The notes below the pieces were generated by a model. That model saw nothing but the letters and a program-made list of their open reading frames with translations, was not told where the DNA came from and ran no database searches. DNA of 64,000 bases from Bacillus sp. cl95 (lineage in GTDB: Bacteria; Bacillota; Bacilli; Bacillales; Cytobacillaceae), in assembly GCF_900115925.1 (NCBI RefSeq), contig NZ_FOYF01000002.1:406194-470193 (forward strand). Direction: 5' to 3'. The translations under genes were made by a program, and so were the position numbers. How positions within the stretch are numbered: the first letter of the stretch is position 1; each line of letters starts with the position of its first letter. Positions 33,912 to 43,057 of this stretch are shown piece by piece.

Positions 33912-34929
33912 ATGGGATTTGAGTGAACAAGCTAATTTCCTGAAAGATACTGGAGACCTATTGAAAAGGGGTTATCCAATCTCGGAGGCCATTGAATCGG
34001 TTACATTTCGTACAAGTGAAAAAAGAAAGAAACAATTAAGAGCTGCTCTTGGGATGTTGAAAGATGGATTATCATTCAATGATGTTTTAGAAAAACTGAA
34101 TTTTCATCCCGATTTAGTAGGCTATGTGTTTTTTGCTGAAGAGCATGGCAACCTGGCTGAAGCGATTCATGAGGGAAGCAAACTGCTATTAAAGAGGGAT
34201 CAAGATTTGAAAAGGCTTCTGAAACTCCTTTATTATCCTATCCTACTTTTCTGTATGACCTTCCTATTATTAATTTTTGTGCAAAGAACTCTTTTACCTC
34301 GATTTACTTCTCTTTTTATAACGATGAATTTAAAGGAGAACATCTTTACGACACTCCTTTTTGTGCTAAGTGATATGATGCCGTTTATAGCCACTTCGGT
34401 TTTGTTTATCGTTGTTAGTATGACTGTTTATTATCATTTGCATTTTAAACAACTCCCCACACTCACTCAAAAGAATTTGATTGCCTCAGTCCCATATATA
34501 GGGAATTTTTTCAAACTACTTTATACCCATTATTTTTCCGTTCAGTTGAGTTATTTATTATCAGGAGGATTGTCTGTCTATGAAGCTTTGAAGCTCTTCG
34601 AAAGGAACGAAACGCAAAAGCTATATGTCGAAATTGGATCGGAAATAAAGAAGAAACTTGTAAGGGGAGAAAGACTTGAAGATATTCTTGGGGATTTTCG
34701 AGTATTCGACCGTGATCTTTCCAGGATAATCAGGCACGGTCAACAGAATGGAAAGCTCGAACAGGAGTTGTATTTTTTTAGTCTACACTGCGTAAGCGTT
34801 TTGGAGACAAAAATTGATAAAAATTTAAGGATCTTACAACCATTGCTTTATAGCTTTATTGGGATTCTGATTTTATGTATTTACTTAGCGATACTTTTAC
34901 CAATGTTTCATTTAATGGATGGTATTTAA
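33898..34929 (+). CDS. comGB: Competence pseudopilus membrane protein ComGB
   Basis: A 343-residue polytopic platform protein of the PilC/GspF family, with two homologous halves. There are three hydrophobic segments: about 105-130, 155-180 and the C-terminal 315-340. Family motifs GDLLKRGYPISEAIE and LSYLLSGGLSVYEALKLF are clear. It anchors the assembly ATPase ComGA and extrudes ComGC. It overlaps the end of comGA by 14 bases; ATG 33892 is an equal alternative start. No strong ribosome site is seen, suggesting coupling to comGA translation. Confidence 0.9.
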   Translation: MRDSKWDLSEQANFLKDTGDLLKRGYPISEAIESVTFRTSEKRKKQLRAALGMLKDGLSFNDVLEKLNFHPDLVGYVFFAEEHGNLAEAIHEGSKLLLKRDQDLKRLLKLLYYPILLFCMTFLLLIFVQRTLLPRFTSLFITMNLKENIFTTLLFVLSDMMPFIATSVLFIVVSMTVYYHLHFKQLPTLTQKNLIASVPYIGNFFKLLYTHYFSVQLSYLLSGGLSVYEALKLFERNETQKLYVEIGSEIKKKLVRGERLEDILGDFRVFDRDLSRIIRHGQQNGKLEQELYFFSLHCVSVLETKIDKNLRILQPLLYSFIGILILCIYLAILLPMFHLMDGI

Positions 34930-34941
34930 GGAGGAATAGAG

Positions 34942-35265
34942 ATGAAGAACGAAAAAGGCTTTACTTTGATTGAGATGCTTATTGTCATGTTGGTTATTTC
35001 AATGCTTTTGTTCATTACAATTCCAAATATCACAAAACATAATTCAAACATCAATAAAAAGGGCTGTGAAGCGTATGTCAAAATGGTACAAGCCCAAGTG
35101 CAAGCATATCAAATTGAAAAAAATAAACTACCAGCAAATGTTCAAGAATTGATTGATGCAGGTTATTTAAAAGAAGGTGATAAAGGATGCCCGGATGGAC
35201 AAAAGGAAATCATTATTGATTCAGAAGGTACTGTCTCGGCTGCAACTCTTCCAAAAACCCCATGA
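34942..35265 (+). CDS. comGC: Major pseudopilin ComGC
   Basis: 107 residues. Prepilin signal KNEKG^FTLIEML cleaved by ComC, with the fifth-residue glutamate after cleavage, followed by a hydrophobic helix of about 20 residues. Two cysteines (KKGCEAY, DKGCPDGQ) could form the known intramolecular disulfide made by BdbDC. It is the main subunit of the transformation pilus that brings DNA to ComEA. GGAGGAA lies before the ATG. Its stop overlaps the comGD start (ATGATGA). Confidence 0.95.
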   Translation: MKNEKGFTLIEMLIVMLVISMLLFITIPNITKHNSNINKKGCEAYVKMVQAQVQAYQIEKNKLPANVQELIDAGYLKEGDKGCPDGQKEIIIDSEGTVSAATLPKTP

Positions 35266-35711
35266 TGAAAGTGAATAGTCGTGGATTTACTTTAATTGAA
35301 TCCCTCGTAGTTTTATCAGCCTTTCTTATTCTTGCTTCGATTTCGATTTTTCAGGTAAAACCTCAACATGATCTCATTGAAAAGAAAACATTCATTTCTC
35401 AACTTCAAGCTGACCTGTTTTATGGACAACAGTATGCTATCTCCCACCAACGAGATGTAACTGTGTATTTCATGATGGATCAACATTATTACTACCTATT
35501 TGATAAGACGGATTCGAATACAGTAATGGTAGTGGAGAGGCATTATTCAAAGTCCATTTCACTGGTTCCGGGCTCCCTTAGTTATACCTTCAAATTTCTT
35601 TCAGATGGCAACGTTAATAAGTTTGGCACTCTGCTCATCGACATTGGAGAAAAGAGATTTCGCTTGACCATTTTAATTGGGAAAGGGAGATTTTATGTTT
35701 CAGAAGAGTGA
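35262..35711 (+). CDS. comGD: Minor pseudopilin ComGD
   Basis: 149 residues with the prepilin motif NSRG^FTLIESLVVL and one N-terminal helix, then a mostly beta C-domain. It overlaps comGC by four bases, and comGE starts inside its last codons. One of the minor pseudopilins thought to prime pilus assembly. Confidence 0.9.
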   Translation: MMKVNSRGFTLIESLVVLSAFLILASISIFQVKPQHDLIEKKTFISQLQADLFYGQQYAISHQRDVTVYFMMDQHYYYLFDKTDSNTVMVVERHYSKSISLVPGSLSYTFKFLSDGNVNKFGTLLIDIGEKRFRLTILIGKGRFYVSEE

Positions 35712-36030
35712 TGGGTTCTTTTTAGTAGAGCAATTGTTATCCTTGTCTGTGCTGCTTGTCATTTGTCTTTTTTTCGTTCCAAAGTGGATGAGCTTAAATG
35801 AACAGGCTGAGGAATTGCAAAAGGAAAAACAGGCGATGAGTATATTGTTTGATGAATTGAACTCACACATAGGAAACAAAGCGACTTTCGCTAATCAGAC
35901 GATAGTCCTTAATGGGCAGAAATATGAAGTGGTTTGGGAAGAAAGTTCAATTTCAAGTGGAAAAGAGGTGTGTGTACAATTTGAAGCAAATGATAAAGAC
36001 AAAAATACAATATGTGAACCACTTGAATAG
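35695..36030 (+). CDS. comGE: Minor pseudopilin ComGE
   Basis: 111 residues. The N-terminal motif SDG^FFLVEQLLSL retains the glycine and the +5 glutamate, though the usual threonine is replaced by phenylalanine. A single hydrophobic helix is followed by a charged domain. I chose ATG 35695, which has GGGAGA five to six bases before it, over the TTG at 35677. It overlaps comGD by 17 bases. Confidence 0.85.
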   Translation: MFQKSDGFFLVEQLLSLSVLLVICLFFVPKWMSLNEQAEELQKEKQAMSILFDELNSHIGNKATFANQTIVLNGQKYEVVWEESSISSGKEVCVQFEANDKDKNTICEPLE

Positions 36031-36457
36031 GAAGGGGTTTACATTGCTAGAGATTCTTGTGTCGCTCTCATTGTTGTGTACAACTGCTTTTTTTCTTCCT
36101 CCTCTGTTTTCTATCTTATTGAAAAATGATTACTCTGAAAGTCGATTACAAGAAATGGAATGGGATGTTTTTTGTAATCAAGCAAAAAAAGAAGTGCGTC
36201 GAAGTACAAAATTGGAGGTAGCGGGCGGGAAACTCATGCTCACATCAGATGTAGGCTCGGTTATTTATGAACAATATGGCACTAAGTTGCGTAGACGAGT
36301 GAATTTGACAGGGCATGAAATTTTGTTACAAAACATCAATTCTGCCACTTTTACACTTCTTAAAGATGGAATTCAAATTTCTGTCATTCTTTCAAATGGT
36401 GATGAACGTGTGTCAAAAATGTATTCTATGGTGAAAGGTGTGACTCCTCAGCCATGA
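35990..36457 (+). CDS. comGF: Competence pseudopilus protein ComGF
   Basis: 155 residues from ATG 35990. Unlike the shortened form I recall for B. subtilis, an intact prepilin-like signal RKG^FTLLEILVSLSLL is encoded at about residues 17-31, followed by a beta-rich domain. Possible starts are ATG 35990, GTG 36014 and TTG 36023. The best ribosome site, AGGAAGGGG at 36028-36037, sits inside the signal and would serve a TTG at 36044 that skips it. The signal argues for one of the upstream starts. It overlaps comGE by 41 bases and comGG by four. Confidence 0.8.
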   Translation: MIKTKIQYVNHLNRKGFTLLEILVSLSLLCTTAFFLPPLFSILLKNDYSESRLQEMEWDVFCNQAKKEVRRSTKLEVAGGKLMLTSDVGSVIYEQYGTKLRRRVNLTGHEILLQNINSATFTLLKDGIQISVILSNGDERVSKMYSMVKGVTPQP

Positions 36458-36834
36458 TAAGTGAAAAAGGGTTTATGTATCCAATTACATTGGTTCTGCT
36501 AACTTTATTCTTAATCATTTTTACTGTAAGCATTGAGCAGCTCTTGTTGGAAAGAAAAATGCTAAGGGAAACAAGAACGATTTTAACGGAAGAACACTAT
36601 TTGCTCAATTCATTGACAAGATTAGAAAAAGATTTGCAATCAGGCAGTGTTACTGGTACAAGAGAAGTGCATTATTTCAAAGACGGTCGGGTGGAATGCA
36701 CGATCGATAATGTTTCAAGTAGTCAGAAAAAAATATCCCTCACAGTGATTTTGAATTCGGGAGCCAAATATACGAGTCATGGTTACTATGACATCAACCT
36801 GAAAAAGGTGGTAAAATGGATGGAAAATAACTGA
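36454..36834 (+). CDS. comGG: Minor pseudopilin ComGG
   Basis: 126 residues. N-terminal SEKG^FMYPITLVLLTLFL keeps the cleavage glycine but has Tyr-Pro instead of the acidic +5 residue, as is typical of ComGG/GspK-like tip subunits. The rest is a soluble domain with short strands. It overlaps the comGF stop (ATGATAA) and is the last com gene; aroK follows 12 bases later. Confidence 0.88.
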   Translation: MISEKGFMYPITLVLLTLFLIIFTVSIEQLLLERKMLRETRTILTEEHYLLNSLTRLEKDLQSGSVTGTREVHYFKDGRVECTIDNVSSSQKKISLTVILNSGAKYTSHGYYDINLKKVVKWMENN

Positions 36835-36846
36835 TTGAGGTTGCAC

Positions 36847-37350
36847 ATGAAAACGATTTTTTTGATAGGTTTTATGGGATCTGGAAAAACAACAGTTGGA
36901 AAACTATTGTCGAAAAAAATGAAAATACCTGTTTGTGATACAGACCAAGAAATTGTCAGGGAAAAAGGGACAAGTATTACGAACATCTTTGAAACAATAG
37001 GGGAAGAGGGGTTCCGTTTACTTGAAACCAAAAAGTTGAAGGAAATGCCATTGCGAGATTATATTGTGACTACCGGAGGTGGAGTCATCTTAAGACAGGA
37101 AAATCGTGAGTGGATGATTGAGAATGGGACAGTCGTTTTTCTCGATACAGAGCCAGATGAGATTCTTAATAGACTAAAAGCTGACACAACTCGTCCTTTA
37201 TTGCAAGGGGATATGGAAGAAAGGATTCAAAAGTTGTGGACATTAAGGCAGCATTTATATTTGGAAACTGGACATATAAGAATCCATACAACAGGGAAAT
37301 TGCTTGAAGCAATAGTGGAGGAGATAAAGGAGCGTTTGGAAATTCATTAA
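36847..37350 (+). CDS. aroK: Shikimate kinase AroK
   Basis: A 167-residue enzyme phosphorylating shikimate in aromatic amino-acid synthesis. Walker A GFMGSGKTTVG near residues 8-18, the substrate aspartate in CDTDQEIV, arginine in GEEGFRLLETK, the TTGGGVILRQENR loop, and the LID arginine in DTTRPLLQG. I chose ATG 36847 with GAGG close upstream over TTG 36835. It is likely transcribed with comG. In B. subtilis the gene (aroI) is elsewhere, so this pairing differs. Confidence 0.93.
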   Translation: MKTIFLIGFMGSGKTTVGKLLSKKMKIPVCDTDQEIVREKGTSITNIFETIGEEGFRLLETKKLKEMPLRDYIVTTGGGVILRQENREWMIENGTVVFLDTEPDEILNRLKADTTRPLLQGDMEERIQKLWTLRQHLYLETGHIRIHTTGKLLEAIVEEIKERLEIH

Positions 37351-37383
37351 CTGGACATACTTGTATTAAAGGCAGGTGTGTTT

Positions 37384-37569
37384 ATGAAAACAAATGACTA
37401 TGTGAAATACATGACCCAGACGTTTGTGCAATATATCGACCAACCCAAGGAAGAACGAAAAAAAATGAGGCTTGAACACAAAGAAGCCAAAGGAAGTTTC
37501 CTATTTCGATGGTTTGGAATCATGCCCTATTTGCTAATGTCTCAGGTTAAAAGACGAAAAAAACGATAA
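37384..37569 (+). CDS. yqzE: YqzE family small protein
   Basis: 61 residues: TNDYVKYMTQTFVQYIDQPK then a basic stretch and a short hydrophobic part (FRWFGIMPYLLM) with a lysine/arginine tail. This is the YqzE pattern. In B. subtilis it lies at the end of the comG operon, as here. I chose ATG 37384 over GTG 37378. Role unknown. Confidence 0.85.
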   Translation: MKTNDYVKYMTQTFVQYIDQPKEERKKMRLEHKEAKGSFLFRWFGIMPYLLMSQVKRRKKR

Positions 37570-37608
37570 GAAGCAGACATATTTAAGATATGTGCTGCTT
37601 CTTTTTTT
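37568..37608. terminator. Terminator between yqzE and convergent yqhG
   Basis: GAAGCAGACATAT pairs with ATATGTGCTGCTTC (one bulge) and is followed by seven T residues; it ends the comG transcript. Confidence 0.85.
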
Positions 37609-37629
37609 GTAAGTTCATATTAAGTTTTC

Positions 37630-38421
37630 CTAAACGGCATTTTCTGTTAAGTAGAAAAGTCCGCCATTTACAATATTGATATTGATTTTTGGTTCATACT
37701 GATCTTGAAGTGCTGCTTTCTCTGTATGATAACTTTCGCTTTTTTCTTCTTCCTCTTCATAAAAATGATCAAGAAGTTTCAAATCCTCATTCCATCTCTT
37801 CATCGCTTCCTCTGCCCAGCTATGATCTTCCTCTTTAAATTGTATTTTTAAGAAATTCTCTATCCTTGATATTCCGCTTTGTGGACGGACCAAGGGTGAT
37901 AATGTAAAAGAATAGTCAGGAATTTTCGGGGTAAGTCTTATATTTAGCATTTGGTCGTGAAAGTTTTCTACCATTCTCCCGTTGATTAACTGCAGCCCGA
38001 TTGATTTAAAAACATCTCTCTTACGATCACTTTGATAGGAAATCTTCACATTCATTCCTAGCCATGGCATAAGCGGAGTCTGGCCATTATTTGTAGGGCG
38101 ATTTTCATATAATCGTATATATGCCGCTAAGTTTTTACTCGATTCAAAAATTTGATGAAGACGAGGCGACCCAAAGTGAATATTCTCACCTCTTAATCCC
38201 TCAGGTACCGAATGTGGATCCGTTATGAATGTAAGTGAAGCAGGATTGGGAACTCCACCAGTTTTCTCAAGATAGTGCCAGTAAAAAGGGCGATTCATCA
38301 ACTCTTTATCCAATTCAATAGTAAGTTGCACCGTAAGGTAACTTGGATTATTGTCTATGATTTCACACCCGTTTGCTTCAAAATAGCGTTCAAGAAACCG
38401 ATGAATTTCCCTCTGCTGCAT
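37630..38421 (-). CDS. yqhG: YqhG family protein
   Basis: 263 residues, no membrane segment. The family is known only as YqhG from Bacillales. Visible features are an N-terminal helix (REIHRFLERYFEANGCEI), a middle domain with RGENIHFGSPRLHQIFE, and an acidic coil (FYEEEEEKSES) before the C-terminus. I chose ATG 38421 (GGAGAG nine bases upstream) over GTG 38430, which overlaps that site. It overlaps the end of yqhH by 32 bases, so the two are translationally linked. Function unknown; the pairing with a Swi2/Snf2 helicase suggests a nucleic-acid-linked role. Confidence 0.85.
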   Translation of the reverse strand: MQQREIHRFLERYFEANGCEIIDNNPSYLTVQLTIELDKELMNRPFYWHYLEKTGGVPNPASLTFITDPHSVPEGLRGENIHFGSPRLHQIFESSKNLAAYIRLYENRPTNNGQTPLMPWLGMNVKISYQSDRKRDVFKSIGLQLINGRMVENFHDQMLNIRLTPKIPDYSFTLSPLVRPQSGISRIENFLKIQFKEEDHSWAEEAMKRWNEDLKLLDHFYEEEEEKSESYHTEKAALQDQYEPKININIVNGGLFYLTENAV

Positions 38422-40087
38422 GCGTTTCACTCTCCTTTATATCTTGAGCAAATTGTATCATGGATGATAAATTCTCCATTTTGATCTTCATTTCACCTTC
38501 TGTGGAGGATTGGCCAAAGATATCTACCAAATGGTCTTCGATATTTCCGAATTCAAGTTTGGTGAGTATATCGTCCAATTCACCGATGACTTTTTCAAAC
38601 AATTGTATTTTTTCATAAAGAAGCTTTAGGACATGTTCTTCTACTGTGTCTTTTATAGCAAAATTATAAATCATAACGTCCTTTTCCTGTCCAAGGCGAT
38701 GGATTCTTCCAATTCTTTGTTCAAGACGCATTGGATTCCAAGGTAAATCAAAGTTAATGATGTGATTGCAGAACTGAAGGTTGATACCCTCGCCTCCAGC
38801 CTCTGTGGCAATAAGCACTTGAATATGCTTTTGGAACAACTCTCTCATCCAGTCCTTTTTCCCTCGTTTGAACCCGCCACGGAAAGGAACTGAACTGATT
38901 CCATGTTGCTTCAAGTACCATTGCAAGTAGAGTTGTGTAGCTCTGTATTCTGTAAAGATGATTACTTTATCGTCGATGCTCTTGATAAGTTCTAATGCCT
39001 TCAGTGCCTTCGCGTTAGATTGAATTGCCTCCACTTTAGAAATTAGGTTATGGATTTGACTCTGATATTGAGGAGTAGGATTTTCCTTTCTTGCTAACAT
39101 GTTCTTAAGTGTATAAAATACGGCTTCTCTGCTACTGCACGCCTCTCTTTGTAGGGTCATGACTGAAAAAGCACTAGAATCTGCCCAACCGCCCTCATTC
39201 CTCATATTCGTGACAGAGTCATATAAATCCCGTTCCTCTTTGGAAAACTCGATAGGGATTGTTTCTACATGCCGTTTTGTCCATTCAATACCAGTGTCGG
39301 CACGGCGATTTCGGATCATGACTTTATTCACGAGTTCTTTAAGATGTTCATCATCATTTAGAGACCGAGCGTCTTTTTTATATTTTTCGTAAAAGGCTGC
39401 TTCGTTACCAAGATGTCCAGGTTTTAAAAGGGAAACAAGATTGAAGATTTCCCCAATTCTATTTTGTATCGGTGTCGCTGTAAGCAAAAGACAAAACTTC
39501 TTCTTTAAGTTCTGAACGAATTCATAGTTTTTTGTTTTGTTATTTTTCAATTTATGAGCTTCATCGATGATGATGAGGTCATAGTCCTGTTTATTTACGA
39601 TTTCCCGATGTGGACTTCTTTTAGCCGTATCAATTGAGGAAACCACCACATCACATTGATCCCACACATAGCTTTTTCTTTGAGTGACAGCGGGGATATA
39701 GAATTTTGTATTCAATTCGATCGCCCATTGTGTAACGAGTGATGCCGGAACCAAAATCAATACTTTCTTTACGAGGCCACGAATCATGTATTCTTTCAAA
39801 ATCAGTCCTGCTTCTATCGTTTTCCCAAGACCTACTTCGTCTGCTAGAATCGCCTTTCCATTCATATTTTCAACAACCTGTTTCGCTACCTCAAGTTGAT
39901 GTGGCAGAGGCGTTAATTGAGGAAGGTGCTTGGGAGCAAGCAAACCTTCAAATTCTGGAATGACAAGGTGTTTTTCTACTTCAATTGCTAGCTTATATAG
40001 TTCCCAGTTACCCCAAGGCCCATCTTGTTCGATTTTCTGCAAAAATCCATCCTGCCATGTGGAGTCAAAATTGACCTGCACGTTCAT
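38390..40087 (-). CDS. yqhH: SNF2 family DNA/RNA helicase-like ATPase YqhH
   Basis: A 565-residue superfamily 2 ATPase of the RapA/SNF2 class. Motif I ADEVGLGKTIEAGL near residues 78-91, motif II IIDEAHKLKN, motif III LLTATPIQN, motif V ATEAGGEGINLQFC and motif VI QRIGRIHRLGQ. It likely remodels protein-nucleic-acid complexes; E. coli RapA recycles RNA polymerase. No accessory DNA-binding domain is visible. AAAGGAGC precedes the ATG. It is divergent from the glycine riboswitch and gcv operon, as in B. subtilis. Confidence 0.93.
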   Translation of the reverse strand: MNVQVNFDSTWQDGFLQKIEQDGPWGNWELYKLAIEVEKHLVIPEFEGLLAPKHLPQLTPLPHQLEVAKQVVENMNGKAILADEVGLGKTIEAGLILKEYMIRGLVKKVLILVPASLVTQWAIELNTKFYIPAVTQRKSYVWDQCDVVVSSIDTAKRSPHREIVNKQDYDLIIIDEAHKLKNNKTKNYEFVQNLKKKFCLLLTATPIQNRIGEIFNLVSLLKPGHLGNEAAFYEKYKKDARSLNDDEHLKELVNKVMIRNRRADTGIEWTKRHVETIPIEFSKEERDLYDSVTNMRNEGGWADSSAFSVMTLQREACSSREAVFYTLKNMLARKENPTPQYQSQIHNLISKVEAIQSNAKALKALELIKSIDDKVIIFTEYRATQLYLQWYLKQHGISSVPFRGGFKRGKKDWMRELFQKHIQVLIATEAGGEGINLQFCNHIINFDLPWNPMRLEQRIGRIHRLGQEKDVMIYNFAIKDTVEEHVLKLLYEKIQLFEKVIGELDDILTKLEFGNIEDHLVDIFGQSSTEGEMKIKMENLSSMIQFAQDIKESETHAAEGNSSVS

Positions 40088-40321
40088 ATCTTCAGCTCCT
40101 TTTTAGTTTAAATGAATGAGTATGGAGTTGTTTTGACTCGGTCGTTTTCTTCGTTGCAATTTATATAAAAATATTGCCCAATTTGTCTTTTTAATGTTAG
40201 GATTATATTAGCTTTGAAAGTTTAAAATATTAGCACAACAATAATTTAACTTTGAAAGTATGAATGAAGATTGTGATTTTAGTATGACCAACTTGGAAAA
40301 TTTTATAAATGCGAATGATGA

Positions 40322-40529
40322 CAAGGGGAGAGACTACGTTTGTGGCGCCGAAGGAGCAAGCAACTTGTTTGTGAATCTCTCAGGCAAAAGAACTCTTGTT
40401 TGACGCAACTCTGGAGAGAGCTTCTGCACGCAAGAAGCCACCAAAGGGGAAAGCCTTTTACGGGTAAACTTTCAGGTGCAAGGACAGAGACCTTCTTAAT
40501 TTCTATGAGGGGGTTTTCTGTCCTTTTTT
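40322..40529 (+). promoter_or_regulatory. Tandem glycine riboswitch with terminator
   Basis: Two glycine aptamers in series: the first from GGGGAGAGAC through GCGCCGAAGGAGCAA to AATCTCTCAGGCAAAAGAAC. The second runs from CTCTGGAGAGAGC through GCCACCAAAGGGGAAAGCC to ACTTTCAGGTGCAAGGACAG. The expression platform is a terminator: AGGACAGA (40481-40488) pairs with TCTGTCCT (40517-40524), followed by a T-run. Glycine binding should prevent terminator formation and turn on gcvT-gcvPA-gcvPB. The 40088-40321 part of the spacer is AT-rich and holds the divergent promoters. Confidence 0.95.
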
Positions 40530-40588
40530 ATGCCATTTAAAATTTTTCCTGAACGTTCTTTTTTCAAAAGCTTGAAGGGGGATAAAAC

Positions 40589-41692
40589 ATGTCAGAATTA
40601 AAACGCACACCATTATTTGAGGTTTACAAGGATTACGGTGCCAAAACTATTGATTTTGGAGGCTGGGAGCTTCCAGTTCAATTTTCAAGCATTAAAGACG
40701 AACATGAAGCTGTTAGAACGAAAGCAGGATTATTTGATGTTTCTCATATGGGAGAAATAGAAGTAAAAGGCACTGATAGCTTAAAATATCTTCAAAAAAT
40801 GATGACAAACGATATTTCAAAATTAAAAGATGGTGGGGCGCAATATACTGCGATGTGTTATGAAAATGGCGGTACAGTTGATGACCTACTTGTTTATAAA
40901 ATGGAAAATGATCATTATTTGTTGGTAGTTAATGCTTCCAACATTGAAAAAGACTATGAATGGCTTCAACAACACGTTGAAGGTAATGTAACTCTAGATA
41001 ATTTATCAGAAACGACTGCACAGTTGGCTTTACAAGGCCCACTAGCTGAATCGGTTCTGCAAAAACTTACAGACTCAGATTTAAGTAGCATTGGATTTTT
41101 TAAGTTCCAACAGGATGTAGTCTTGAACGGAAAATCAGCTCTTGTTTCAAGAACAGGATATACAGGAGAAGACGGATTTGAGATTTATTGTGACGCAAAA
41201 GATGTTGCTGCTCTTTGGGTGGACATTTTAGAAGTAGGAAAAGAAGATGGTGTACTTCCATGTGGTCTAGGCTGCCGAGATACATTACGATTTGAAGCAA
41301 ACTTGGCATTGTATGGTCAAGAGCTCTCAGCGGATATTTCGCCACTTGAAGCGGGAATTGGATTTGCTGTCAAATTGAATAAAGAAGAAGATTTCCTTGG
41401 AAAGCAAGTATTGCTGCAACAAAAGGAAAATGGGTTACCAAGAAAGCTTGTGGGAATTGAGATGATTGATCGTGGTATTCCACGCCATGGATATCCAGTC
41501 TTTATTGGTGAAGAAAGAATCGGAGAAGTAACAACTGGCACTCAATCTCCAACTCTGAAAAAGAATATTGGCTTGGCACTTATCAAGACTAGTTACGCAG
41601 AGCTTGGAAGCGACGTAGAAGTGGAAATTCGCGGTAAGCGACTCAAAGCGAAAGTAGAAGCAACACCTTTTTATAAAAGAGAGAAAAAGTAG
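40589..41692 (+). CDS. gcvT: Glycine cleavage system aminomethyltransferase GcvT
   Basis: The 367-residue T-protein, which moves the aminomethyl carbon from H-protein to tetrahydrofolate and releases ammonia. Family segments: [14 protein letters not shown] near residues 47-60, [19 protein letters not shown] with the catalytic aspartate near 100, [14 protein letters not shown], and [25 protein letters not shown] lies about nine bases before the ATG. First gene of the glycine-riboswitch operon. Confidence 0.97.
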   Translation: MSELKRTPLFEVYKDYGAKTIDFGGWELPVQFSSIKDEHEAVRTKAGLFDVSHMGEIEVKGTDSLKYLQKMMTNDISKLKDGGAQYTAMCYENGGTVDDLLVYKMENDHYLLVVNASNIEKDYEWLQQHVEGNVTLDNLSETTAQLALQGPLAESVLQKLTDSDLSSIGFFKFQQDVVLNGKSALVSRTGYTGEDGFEIYCDAKDVAALWVDILEVGKEDGVLPCGLGCRDTLRFEANLALYGQELSADISPLEAGIGFAVKLNKEEDFLGKQVLLQQKENGLPRKLVGIEMIDRGIPRHGYPVFIGEERIGEVTTGTQSPTLKKNIGLALIKTSYAELGSDVEVEIRGKRLKAKVEATPFYKREKK

Positions 41693-41710
41693 AAAAGGGG
41701 CGAAATGCTG

Positions 41711-43057
41711 ATGAAACACCGTTATTTACCGATGACAGAAGAAGATAAGAAAAGCATGCTTGAAACAATCGGGGTTAAGTCTGTTGACGAGTTATTCAGT
41801 GATATTCCTGAAAGTGTACAGTTTAAAGGTGAATATAAAATCAAACAAGCGAAGCCTGAAACTACTTTGATGAAAGAATTAACAGTTTTGGCTGGGAAGA
41901 ATGCAGATTTAAAAAGAAATACTTCATTCCTTGGTGCAGGTGTCTATGACCACTATATGCCTACAATTGTAGACCATGTCATCTCTCGTTCTGAATTCTA
42001 TACTGCATATACACCTTACCAACCGGAAATTTCTCAAGGAGAGCTACAAGCGATCTTTGAATTCCAAACAATGATTTGTGAACTTACAGGCATGGAAGTT
42101 GCCAATTCCTCCATGTATGACGGGAGTACAGCAATAGCAGAAGCTGCAATGCTAAGTGCGGGACAAACAAAAAGAAAGAAACTTCTTGTTTCTGGTGCAG
42201 TGCATCCTGAATCTAAAGAAGTAATCAAGACTTATGCAAAAGGGCAATACATAGAGGTAGTTGAAGTTCCGACTACTGATGGAGTAACAGATATAGAAGA
42301 ACTCAAAAAGCTGATCAATGATGAAATTGCAGCTGTTGTCGTTCAGTATCCAAACTTCTTTGGTCGAATCGAACCGATGAAGGAACTTGAAGAAGTGATC
42401 CATGCAAATAAGGCGATGTTTGTTGTGTCTAGCAATCCACTTTCATTAGGAGTTTTAACACCTCCTGGGAAATTTGGTGCTGATATTGTTGCTGGAGACG
42501 CACAACCTTTCGGTATTCCAACTGCATTTGGTGGACCACACTGTGGGTATTTTGCTGTCACAAACAAGTTGATGAGAAAAGTGCCAGGCAGACTTGTAGG
42601 GCAAACAACAGATGATCAAGGACGTCGTGGATTTGTACTTACACTTCAAGCGCGAGAACAACATATCCGCCGTGATAAAGCAACTTCAAATATTTGTTCT
42701 AATCAGGCACTGAATGCTCTTGCTGCATCAGTTGCCATGACAGCACTAGGTAAGAAGGGTGTCCGTGAAATTGCAGCGGCTAATCTTCAAAAAGCTAATT
42801 ACGCTAAAAAAGCGTTCAAAGACAACGGTTTTGAACTTGCATATGTTGGGCCAACTTTTAATGAGTTTGTTGTGAAGCTAAACAAACCAGTTAAAGAAAT
42901 CAATCAACAATTGCTTCAAAAAGGCATCATTGGTGGATATGATTTAGGCCGTGACTACTCAGAGTTAGCTAATCACATGCTAGTTGCAGTTACAGAACTT
43001 CGTACAAAAGAAGAGATAGATACTTTTGTCAAAGAATTGGGGGATTTCCATGCATAA
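41711..43057 (+). CDS. gcvPA: Glycine dehydrogenase (decarboxylating) subunit 1 GcvPA
   Basis: 448 residues, the N-terminal half of split P-protein. It starts [17 protein letters not shown] as in B. subtilis, so ATG 41711 is preferred over the ATG six bases earlier; GGGG lies ten bases upstream. It has [13 protein letters not shown] near residues 72-84, [15 protein letters not shown] and the [10 protein letters not shown] and RQLVGQTTD-like [15 protein letters not shown] segments. Together with GcvPB it decarboxylates glycine using PLP and loads the lipoyl arm of GcvH. The end overlaps gcvPB by eight bases. Confidence 0.97.
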   Translation: MKHRYLPMTEEDKKSMLETIGVKSVDELFSDIPESVQFKGEYKIKQAKPETTLMKELTVLAGKNADLKRNTSFLGAGVYDHYMPTIVDHVISRSEFYTAYTPYQPEISQGELQAIFEFQTMICELTGMEVANSSMYDGSTAIAEAAMLSAGQTKRKKLLVSGAVHPESKEVIKTYAKGQYIEVVEVPTTDGVTDIEELKKLINDEIAAVVVQYPNFFGRIEPMKELEEVIHANKAMFVVSSNPLSLGVLTPPGKFGADIVAGDAQPFGIPTAFGGPHCGYFAVTNKLMRKVPGRLVGQTTDDQGRRGFVLTLQAREQHIRRDKATSNICSNQALNALAASVAMTALGKKGVREIAAANLQKANYAKKAFKDNGFELAYVGPTFNEFVVKLNKPVKEINQQLLQKGIIGGYDLGRDYSELANHMLVAVTELRTKEEIDTFVKELGDFHA

